From NCBI GenBank assembly GCA_023416515.1, contig JAEZHP010000006.1:1-31369 (forward strand): 31,369 nucleotides of DNA, written 5' to 3'. The notes under the pieces were generated by a model that was not told the origin of the DNA, searched no databases, and was given only the letters and a program-made list of their open reading frames with translations. The DNA comes from Pseudomonadota bacterium (GTDB lineage: Bacteria > Pseudomonadota > Alphaproteobacteria > Sphingomonadales > Sphingomonadaceae). The translations under genes were made by a program, and so were the position numbers. Positions 23,001 through 29,627 of the stretch are shown here, one piece after another. Position 1 is the first letter of the stretch. Each line of letters begins with the position of its first letter.

Positions 23001-24295
23001 CGGCCGATCCGGCCGTTGACCGGGACGACGATCCGGTCGGGATCGACGCGCGCGCTTCCGGTCGCCCGGAAATTCTCCAGGGTCCGGCTTCCGAGGCCCA
23101 GCCTGGCCGCGGTGAGGTCATAGACGATCCGCGGTCGGCGGATGGCGCCGTCGAGCACCAAGGCGAGGCGGACGTCGCGCCCGTCGAGATTGGGCGCGAT
23201 GGCGCCGGGCCGCATCAGCCGGGCGGCCACCCGCATCGCCTCGAACTGGCTGGCCTGGAAATCGACGACGCCCTCGGCGGCGATGGCCAGCGCTCGGCTG
23301 TTCACGCGCAGGTTCACGTCGGCACGGCGGTTCGCCCAGGTCGTGGTCAGGTTGAGATAGGTGAGCGGTTCGGTGAGGCGGTTGGCCGGCCCGGTGACGA
23401 AGATGTCGGGCCGCATCGGGCCGGCGACCCGGAACGCCCCGTTCTCGGCGCGAATGTCGAGATTGGCGAAGGGCTGGCCCTCCATCGCGGCCTGCAACCG
23501 GCCGCGCCAGTTGGCCCAGGTCCCACGCCCGGCGACGGCGACCTCGAGCGGCTTGGGGATGCTGGTCATGCTCGCGACGAAGCCGTCGGCGGGTGCCGAG
23601 ACTCGCATCTCGATGTTGAGCCGGTCCTGCTCCGGCGCAGCCTCGAAGCGAAGTGCGAGGCGGTCCCCGCCGGCGATTCCGGGCCCACGCAGTGCGTTGA
23701 CGTCGAGGTTCGCGCGAGCCGCGCTGTTGGCGAGGTGGAGGTCACCGCCGATCGACAGCAGGTGGCGCTGACCGGTCACCGGCGGATCGAGGATCAGCCG
23801 GCCGATGCGCAGATTGGCGATGTCGAGATCGATGTTCGGGATCAGCGGCGCGTTGGGATCGGTGCTGCGCAATTCCGGAAGCCGCGCAAGGCGCGCCTCG
23901 GGGATGACCAGCGAGCGGATGTCGATATGGCTCTGTCGGATATAGGCCATCGGCCGATAGTCGACCTCAGCAACCGGCGCGGCGAAGAAGGCGCCCTTGG
24001 GATCGGAGAGGACGAGGCCGCGGAGAGTCATCCGCCCCCAGATCGAGCCTTCGATCGAATCGACGTGAACCTTCAGGCCCGAGGCCGTTTCGATGCCGTT
24101 GACCTGACCGACGACGAAACGCCTGCCGGAATCGCTGTTGAGCCAGATCAGGAAGGCGGCCGCCGCGGCGACGATGACCCCGAGGATGATGGCGAGCCAC
24201 TTGGCGAAGGTGAGCGCGGGACTGCGGCGGCGAACGACGACCGTCTCGGTCGGCTCGACCGGAGGCGTTCCGCCCGTATCCGCGACGCTCGCCAT
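20012..24295 (-). CDS. tamB: TamB-like translocation and assembly module protein (DUF490)
   Basis: A 1427-residue protein. A single N-terminal transmembrane anchor at about 26-50 (FAKWLAIILGVIVAAAAAFLIWL) is followed by a long repetitive beta-rich region with many short xVxGxh strands, typical of the AsmA/TamB periplasm-spanning groove. The last 320 residues match the TamB C-terminal domain: LDSEWAANLRVTGRTNAPQ, GRVELVRGVLGLAGRRFILD, IDDVEVQVLIGGSATNPRIEFASNPGLPQDEIVSRILFG and a final LRYSRDY. TamB spans the periplasm and works with TamA in outer-membrane protein insertion or phospholipid transport. Its ATG shares one base with the tamA stop, so they are translationally coupled. Length is normal for Sphingomonad TamB. 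Confidence 0.95.
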   Translation of the reverse strand: MASVADTGGTPPVEPTETVVVRRRSPALTFAKWLAIILGVIVAAAAAFLIWLNSDSGRRFVVGQVNGIETASGLKVHVDSIEGSIWGRMTLRGLVLSDPKGAFFAAPVAEVDYRPMAYIRQSHIDIRSLVIPEARLARLPELRSTDPNAPLIPNIDLDIANLRIGRLILDPPVTGQRHLLSIGGDLHLANSAARANLDVNALRGPGIAGGDRLALRFEAAPEQDRLNIEMRVSAPADGFVASMTSIPKPLEVAVAGRGTWANWRGRLQAAMEGQPFANLDIRAENGAFRVAGPMRPDIFVTGPANRLTEPLTYLNLTTTWANRRADVNLRVNSRALAIAAEGVVDFQASQFEAMRVAARLMRPGAIAPNLDGRDVRLALVLDGAIRRPRIVYDLTAARLGLGSRTLENFRATGSARVDPDRIVVPVNGRIGRITGLPATLGGLLTNVRINGDILVDWPNILSDNLRLRSDRADAVLTLAFDVGRGRYNVGVQGTVNNYLVESIGVFDITSNFDLVNQAGGFGIDGRVSVRSRRIFNATAADLLGGNAVATASVNVAPNGIIRIGDVRVSAPALRITEGGGVYYPDGRIALRLIGTSQRYGAVGVEIGGTVSAPQIQLNVANPGFGVGLRNVRASVRSTGQGYAIQATGDSDYGPFSADVLVLARAGPMTIQVNRLLFAGLTFAGRVTQTAAGPFAGSLSVSGQGVDGNVALAAAGRRQRIDVDATANGAVIPSSIAGQNAITIARAIIDVGLTLPIAGDPFAVYEAEGDVQVAGLTSGSLQIDRGRTMFTYHGNAGNARFVATGASGVPFDVAGNADLSPQRIRMALQGSANNIPFRFAQPALIERVDDAWLLRPATLLLREGQGRLRVAGRYGDGLIVQSRLDNFDLSVVNTVGAGLGLGGQATGSLDFYLPAGGAFPRAEARLNIANFTRTGIAVRSVPVDVSLAGNLVPEGGSISAVIREEGAIVGRIQARLQPLPPGSGSWTQRLASAPLSGGIRYNGPAGVLSSLVGMAGHQLNGPVGIGADFTGRLDNPQFRGVIRSTNLNYVNEQYGTHITNLAIDGNFNGSQLDIVRLTGRAGDGTIQAEGEIGLSSAAGYPVRIDVQLANARLARSDDITATATGALQIRNSAAEPAMIRGRLELGETRYQIVTQGAAQVPQLAGVRRRGDPLPPPGQAAARRDTVPSIWNLDLRLVSDNQLYVTGMGLDSEWAANLRVTGRTNAPQMTGRVELVRGVLGLAGRRFILDQQSRIDFVETGTARINPQLDIRAAADIDDVEVQVLIGGSATNPRIEFASNPGLPQDEIVSRILFGSSVTEISAIQAIQLAASLNSLRGGSGGLNPLGELQQATGIDRIRILGEDDTVGRGTAIAAGFYLSDDIYIEIITDAEGFTATQIEIALSRSLSLLSQLGTRSGTDVNLRYSRDY

Positions 24296-26493
24296 CAGAA
24301 GGCCTGGCCGATCGAAACGTAGACGGAAATCAGCCCCTCACCTTCGCGCCGGCCGATGGGAGTCGCGATGTCGAGGCGAAGGGGCCCGAAATTGGTGTAG
24401 AAACGGCCGCCGACGCCAATCCCGAAGCGCATGTCGTCGAAGCTTGGATATTCCTTCTCGGTCACGCTTCCGGCGTCGATGAAGGCGACCACGCCATAAT
24501 TGCCGAAGCGGTAGCGGCCCTCGAGCGCGAACTCGGTGAGACCGCGTCCACCCACCGGAAGCGACAGGGTCGGCGGCACTTCCTCGGGATCGTCCTCGGC
24601 CGGATCGAAGTCCGGGTTGGGCACCGTGATGTGCGGCCCCAATTGCTGGTAGCCGAAGCCGCGAACCGAACCGCCGCCTCCGGCGTAGAAGCGCCGCGAG
24701 GGGGCGAGCCGGTCTCGCTCGATCCCGAACAATGAGCCGAAGCGGGCGCGCGCGGCGATGACGAAGTCGTCGCCGATCGGCTGGTAGTAGCTGCCGTCGA
24801 TCTGGGTGCGCAGGTAGAATTCGCTGCCGTCGCGAAGCGAGGCTTCCGGATTGACCCGGGCAGCGAGGCGGAAGCCCCTCGTCGGGTCGAGTAGGCTGTT
24901 CGATCGGTCATAGCCGACCGAGCCGATCAGGCCGCCGATGAAGAAAGCGTCCCCAACCGAGATCCGCGGACTGCCGACCTGGCTCTCATTGGTGGCAAGC
25001 ACCTCGGCGCCGTAGGAATAGGTCCACACCTTCTGCCAGATCGGAGTGGATTCCCGGGTGACGAGGCCGAGCAAGCGGACCGTATAGCCCTCGAACGCCG
25101 CGAAATCGCGGCGGCCGGCATCCAGCTGCATCAGCAAGGCCTGGTCGCGCAGGTTCCAGTTGTTGAACCTCAGGCGCGCGCCTGCCGACTGCTCGTTGGT
25201 GCCGAGGACCGCGGCAACACGAAGCGCCCCCTCCGGCCTGAACAGGTTGCGGTGCTCCCACGCGCCTTCGAGCCGGAAGCCCTGGCCGGTCGAGAAGCCG
25301 ACATTGGCGTCGAGCGACCGCGCCGGCCCGGCATCCTGGCGAATGAGGATGTCGACATATTCGGTGCCGTCTTCTGCCACCACTCCGGTCCTCACCGGCT
25401 CGGCGGCGACCGTGCTGAACAGGCGGGTGGCGACCATCGCCTCGCGAAGATCGTCCATCATCCGACGGTCGAACAGGTCGCCCTCGTCGAAGCGCGACAG
25501 CAATTCGATATGGTCGGTCTCGAAAGCGGCGTCGCCCTCGGTGAGGATACGGCGGAAGCGCGCGCGCGGGCCTGCGCCGACCTGGAGCGTATAGTCGCCC
25601 CGGCCCGTGTCGGGATCGAGCAGGATGTCGCGCGGCGGCTGATCGGAGCCCTGCACACCCAGGGTGGCGAAGGGATAACCGTTCTGCGGCAGGCGCAGGA
25701 GGACATTGGCTTCGGCCGCCTCGACCTGGGACGCGACGATCGGGTCTCCGCTGTCGAGCGCAAGCGCCTCGCGGGCGATCCGCTCGGCGTCTCCCTCGAC
25801 CCCGGCGAGCGTGATCGCTCCGAAGGCGTAACGCTGGCCTGGAACGATCGTGATGGTGACCGGCAGGCGGCCGTCCTGTCCTGCGGTGGTGGTGATCGCG
25901 TAGGTGGCGACCACGTCATAATAGCCTTCGGAGCGAAGCAGCCGCTCGGCCAGAGTGACGTCCTCGCGGGCGCGCGCCTCGAGCATCGCGCCGTTGACCG
26001 CCTCGCCGCGCGCATCCTCCAGAGCCGACAGCGAGCGGAAACGTCCTTCCATTCCGAGTCCGACCAGTTCGGGCGAATCGAGACCGCGGACGTGAACGGC
26101 GTAGCGCACCCGAGGCAGTGCCTCCTCGCTCCCCGCCGGCACCTCCAGCAGCGGCTGAGTGACGAAGGTCTCGAGCGGCGGCAGCGGTTCGGCGAGCGCG
26201 GGGTCGCCAAGCGGAGCGTCCTCGACAGGCCCCGGAACCGGCGGGAAAGGACGCTCGGGGGTGCCCGGAGGGGTGGCGATCGCCTCGAGCGGTTCGAGCG
26301 GGGCGTTCAGTTCGGGATCGAGCGGAGGGACTTCCTGCTCGAACTGGCTGTCGGGAATGATTGGGCCGGTCGGGGACGGGCTGGGGGCAGACGTGGGCGG
26401 CGGCGCCGGCGCCGATTGGGCACGGGCATTGGTCGGCGCTGCGAGGATGCCACTCGCGAGCGCCGTCAAAAGGAACAAGGATTTCTTACTCAA
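24295..26493 (-). CDS. tamA: TamA-like outer-membrane BamA/TamA (Omp85) protein
   Basis: A 732-residue protein from a TTG start. I chose it because MSKKSLFLLTALASGILAAPTNARAQ is a clear signal peptide; an open frame continues upstream to 26640 but overlaps the CHAT gene and has no such start. Residues about 28-110 are proline-rich (PAPPPTSAPSPSPT and onward), an unusual linker. POTRA-like units follow (about 130-370), then an Omp85 barrel with the GGGGSVRGF loop-6 motif near residues 604-610 and a C-terminal Phe (GQAF) as outer-membrane proteins require. TamA inserts or matures certain outer-membrane proteins with TamB. CHAT stop is 65 bp upstream. Confidence 0.92.
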   Translation of the reverse strand: MSKKSLFLLTALASGILAAPTNARAQSAPAPPPTSAPSPSPTGPIIPDSQFEQEVPPLDPELNAPLEPLEAIATPPGTPERPFPPVPGPVEDAPLGDPALAEPLPPLETFVTQPLLEVPAGSEEALPRVRYAVHVRGLDSPELVGLGMEGRFRSLSALEDARGEAVNGAMLEARAREDVTLAERLLRSEGYYDVVATYAITTTAGQDGRLPVTITIVPGQRYAFGAITLAGVEGDAERIAREALALDSGDPIVASQVEAAEANVLLRLPQNGYPFATLGVQGSDQPPRDILLDPDTGRGDYTLQVGAGPRARFRRILTEGDAAFETDHIELLSRFDEGDLFDRRMMDDLREAMVATRLFSTVAAEPVRTGVVAEDGTEYVDILIRQDAGPARSLDANVGFSTGQGFRLEGAWEHRNLFRPEGALRVAAVLGTNEQSAGARLRFNNWNLRDQALLMQLDAGRRDFAAFEGYTVRLLGLVTRESTPIWQKVWTYSYGAEVLATNESQVGSPRISVGDAFFIGGLIGSVGYDRSNSLLDPTRGFRLAARVNPEASLRDGSEFYLRTQIDGSYYQPIGDDFVIAARARFGSLFGIERDRLAPSRRFYAGGGGSVRGFGYQQLGPHITVPNPDFDPAEDDPEEVPPTLSLPVGGRGLTEFALEGRYRFGNYGVVAFIDAGSVTEKEYPSFDDMRFGIGVGGRFYTNFGPLRLDIATPIGRREGEGLISVYVSIGQAF

Positions 26494-26558
26494 CCGCCCC
26501 CGCCCAGCCGCCTGCACGCCGCGGCGACTCGCTTTCAACCCGCATGTTAGCAAAAAGT

Positions 26559-29500
26559 TCAATCTCTTGCGGCGGTTTGCACCTGTGCTGCGCGGACCAC
26601 CGGATTGGTGCCGTCGCCGATCACCGCGAATCCCGCCCAATAATAAGGGTGGGAGGTCGCGGGATCATCCATCAGCCTTTGTTGCGATTGGCGCAAGGCG
26701 GAAGCGGTGCCGGTGCCCGGCGCGGCGGCGAACAGGCCGGAGATCAGCCGCTCGGTGGCCTGATATTGATCGGGCACCGGCCAGTGGCTCGCCACCACGA
26801 GCCGAGCGCCCGCACCGACGAACGCGCGCACCAGCCCGTCGAGCGCGAAGTCGCCGCCGCTGGTCAGACCGGCCTCCTGGGTGGCGGCGAAATCGGCCCG
26901 GCCGGCGGTGTCGCACGCGGACAGGATGACGAGGTCGGCGTCGAGACGAAGGTCGAAAATCTCGCGGAAGCTCAACAGGCCGTCGGACTCGGGTCCACCG
27001 AAGCTGGTGACGAGCGACGGCCGGGCCGGGCATTGCGGCCGTGGCGGAGTCACCAGGCCGTGGGTGGCGAAATGCATCACCCGGAATTGATCGAGATCCG
27101 AGCGCTGCTTGATCGCGCTGTCGCTGAATGCGGCCCCGGTGACGATGTCGCTGGCTCCGCCGGTGCGGCCCGACAGCGCCCGGCTTGCGACGCGAAGCTC
27201 GTCGGCGGGGATCGGCCGGTTCCAAGCGGTGATCGCCCACGAGCATTCGGGGCCGCCCTCACCGCCGCGAACGTTGAGGCCGGCGAGAGTCAGGCCGTTC
27301 GGCGGGGCGTTCTGCCCGAAGCCGAGATATTGATTGGCCGCCCGCGACGGCGCCAGTTGCCGGACGTCGCGGAAGGCCAATGGAGCGACCGAGGTGCTGA
27401 TGTCGCGGTTGCGGCCAAGCCAGGCGATTCGGCTAAAGTCGAAGGCGTCCGCGTTCGGCTGGGCAGAGCGGCGATGATAGGCCTCCACGCTCGAATCATC
27501 CTCGACCAGGAGGTTGGGCGGAAGGCGAAGCATCGCGCCGTCGCCCTCGAAGATCAGGTGGCGGACCCCAGCCATCTCAGTCGCGACTGGCGCGAACAGG
27601 CTTTTGTAGAGGGCGCGGGCGGTATCGACGTCGAAGGGATAGGTGAGGATGTCGCCGTCCTCGACCAGCGAGATGGTCGCTCGCAAGGCGTCGACCGATT
27701 CCTCAAGCTCGACCGGAGTCGCGTCGAGGCGGAAGGCGCGCGCGGACGTCGGGGTGGCGAGCACCGCGTAGGCTGAACCGCCGAGCACGACCATCTTGTA
27801 ATAGGCTTCGCCGGGGCGGAGCAGCTGCTGAAGCTCCGCGAGCGGGAGAGCATTGGTGGTGACCGCGCGATAGCGGGGGAAATCGGCGAGCCGCGCCTGG
27901 GTGGCGACCTGGCTTTGCTGATACTCCTGAAGCCGTGCTTCGGCGGCGGCGACCGCGGCGACCGTCTCCGCGCTTTGCTCGGCCGCTCGGAGCCGCGAGA
28001 TCTCGACCCGGGTGCGCTCGACGTCGCGGGTCAGAGCCACCGCCTGGCGGAACAGGCGCGAGCCTTCGTCGCTTCCGGCGCTCAACTCGCGCGCAAGCAC
28101 GGCCTGGGTCTGGGCGACACCGGGGCGCATCGCAACCTGCGAGGCGAGGAACAGGTCCGCCGCCGAATCCGGCCCAGCCTGTGCCCCGGTCAACAGCTCG
28201 AAATAGGGTTCGAGCGAACGGCGAACGACCGCCGAACCGGTGCTCCGCTCGACATTGGCGGCGATGATGGTGCGATAGAGATTGCGCGCAGCCTGGGCCT
28301 GGCCCGAGCGCGCGAGATGCTGAGCGAGCCTCGCCTGAGCGCTGAGCAGGGCCGCAGACCCGGGATAGTCGACCTCGAGCAGTGCGACCGATTCCCTCAG
28401 CAGCCGCTCCGCCTCGGTCGGCTGCTGGCGGTCCTCGGCGATCGCCGCCAGCTCCTGGAGGATCTGGGCGCGCATCCACACCGTCGAGGCGACGACTCCG
28501 CCGCGCACGCCCTGAAGGTCGGTGAAGGCCTGGCGCAGGATCGGAACTGCGTCGGAGTCGCGAGCCTGGAGACGAAGGATCGTGCCTCGAAGCTGCTGCG
28601 CCTGGGCATCGAGGATCTGGATCTTCTCGGCCGGGCGAAGGGTGCCGCTCGCGGCGTCGATCGAGGTTCGGCCCGAAGCCTCGGCGTTGAGCCGCTCGGA
28701 GGCGAGGCGGTCGATCACCGGCGCGTCGGCAGCGGCGCCGGCGATGGACGTGGGCATCGGCCGGTCGAGCTCGTCGAGCGCGCCGGCAACCTCGCCCTGG
28801 TTGAGCAGGTGGAGAGCGACGTAATTGCGAAGCCGGCGGCGAAGCACCGGATCGTCGCCGGCAAGCGCGGAGGCGCGCGCGAATTCCGCCTCGGCCTCAG
28901 CGTAGCGGCCGAGATTGGAGCTCTGAAGCCCCTGGTTGACCAGCGCCTCGGCGCGGGTCGAGCTCTCCTCGATCTCGTCAAGGCTTCCGAAGAATTCCGC
29001 CGCCTCGGCATAGGAGCCGGCATTGTTGCGGCGATAGGCTTCGAGAAGCGCACGGCGCGGATCGAGCGTGCCGGCCTGGGCGCGAGCGAAGGCCGCGGGA
29101 TCGCCGGCGCCGGTGGTCGCCACCGCGACCTCGCCAGCGACCGGCGAGTCGGCGATGAGAGATCTCAGCCCGAGCCTGAGCGCGCTGTCATAGCCGGCGA
29201 GCCCCTCGGCGACGTAGAGCGTGTTGCCGCGGCGCACGAGATAGGCGCGGTGGCCGACATCGGCGCTTCGCCACCGGCAGTTGAGAACCGTCGCCGTGCC
29301 AGCGCCTTCGATCTCGACACGCTCCGAGGCCGGGCAATCCACCCGCTCGGAGCGGAGCCGGGCGAGCCGTGCCTCCGGGTCGCCGCCGCGCAGGCGAAGC
29401 GCATAGAGTTGGCCGACCGGAGCGGCGGCGTCGCGGCAGGTGATCGAATAGCCGCGGTCGAACATGTCGCCGAACGCGGCATCGAGGGCGCTCACCTGGG

Positions 29501-29627
29501 CGGTGCACAGGAGGCCGCGCCCCGAGCCGATGTTGAAGCTGTCGCGAAGGCTCAGCGGCTGGGCCGATGCGGGCTGTGCCGCAAGCGCTGCGAGGCTGAC
29601 CGCGGCAATCAGGACCATCCTGTTCAT
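26559..29627 (-). CDS. Exported CHAT-domain (caspase-like) protein with helical repeat region
   Basis: A 1022-residue protein starting at the ATG at 29627 (GGGAG 8 bases upstream), with signal peptide MNRMVLIAAVSLAALAAQPASAQ. Residues about 195-570 hold TPR-like helical repeats (ALLEAYRRNNAGSYAEAAEFF, LVNQGLQSSNLGRYAEAEAEFARA, ARLAQHLARSGQAQAARNLY) and a coiled stretch near 535-580. The CHAT peptidase domain occupies about 590-1007: catalytic His856 in MHFATHG and Cys905 in LVILSACDTAG, with GARLVVASHWPVPD and YYWAGFAVIGDG as conserved C-terminal elements. CHAT domains are caspase/separase-related cysteine peptidases. A signal peptide predicts periplasmic or surface location. The gene's ATG overlaps the stop of the exoprotein gene (ATGA), so both are co-translated. 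Target unknown; the exoprotein is the obvious candidate. Confidence 0.93.
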   Translation of the reverse strand: MNRMVLIAAVSLAALAAQPASAQPLSLRDSFNIGSGRGLLCTAQVSALDAAFGDMFDRGYSITCRDAAAPVGQLYALRLRGGDPEARLARLRSERVDCPASERVEIEGAGTATVLNCRWRSADVGHRAYLVRRGNTLYVAEGLAGYDSALRLGLRSLIADSPVAGEVAVATTGAGDPAAFARAQAGTLDPRRALLEAYRRNNAGSYAEAAEFFGSLDEIEESSTRAEALVNQGLQSSNLGRYAEAEAEFARASALAGDDPVLRRRLRNYVALHLLNQGEVAGALDELDRPMPTSIAGAAADAPVIDRLASERLNAEASGRTSIDAASGTLRPAEKIQILDAQAQQLRGTILRLQARDSDAVPILRQAFTDLQGVRGGVVASTVWMRAQILQELAAIAEDRQQPTEAERLLRESVALLEVDYPGSAALLSAQARLAQHLARSGQAQAARNLYRTIIAANVERSTGSAVVRRSLEPYFELLTGAQAGPDSAADLFLASQVAMRPGVAQTQAVLARELSAGSDEGSRLFRQAVALTRDVERTRVEISRLRAAEQSAETVAAVAAAEARLQEYQQSQVATQARLADFPRYRAVTTNALPLAELQQLLRPGEAYYKMVVLGGSAYAVLATPTSARAFRLDATPVELEESVDALRATISLVEDGDILTYPFDVDTARALYKSLFAPVATEMAGVRHLIFEGDGAMLRLPPNLLVEDDSSVEAYHRRSAQPNADAFDFSRIAWLGRNRDISTSVAPLAFRDVRQLAPSRAANQYLGFGQNAPPNGLTLAGLNVRGGEGGPECSWAITAWNRPIPADELRVASRALSGRTGGASDIVTGAAFSDSAIKQRSDLDQFRVMHFATHGLVTPPRPQCPARPSLVTSFGGPESDGLLSFREIFDLRLDADLVILSACDTAGRADFAATQEAGLTSGGDFALDGLVRAFVGAGARLVVASHWPVPDQYQATERLISGLFAAAPGTGTASALRQSQQRLMDDPATSHPYYWAGFAVIGDGTNPVVRAAQVQTAARD

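Noticed and set aside
21812..24322. 836-residue plus-strand open frame opposite tamB
   Set aside because: Composition (Gly, Asp, Ala, Arg runs) and lack of any fold signature mark it as an antisense shadow; tamB has clear family motifs.
26494..26640. Longer TamA start upstream at 26640
   Set aside because: It overlaps the CHAT gene and hides the signal peptide inside the protein; the TTG at 26493 gives a clean signal peptide.
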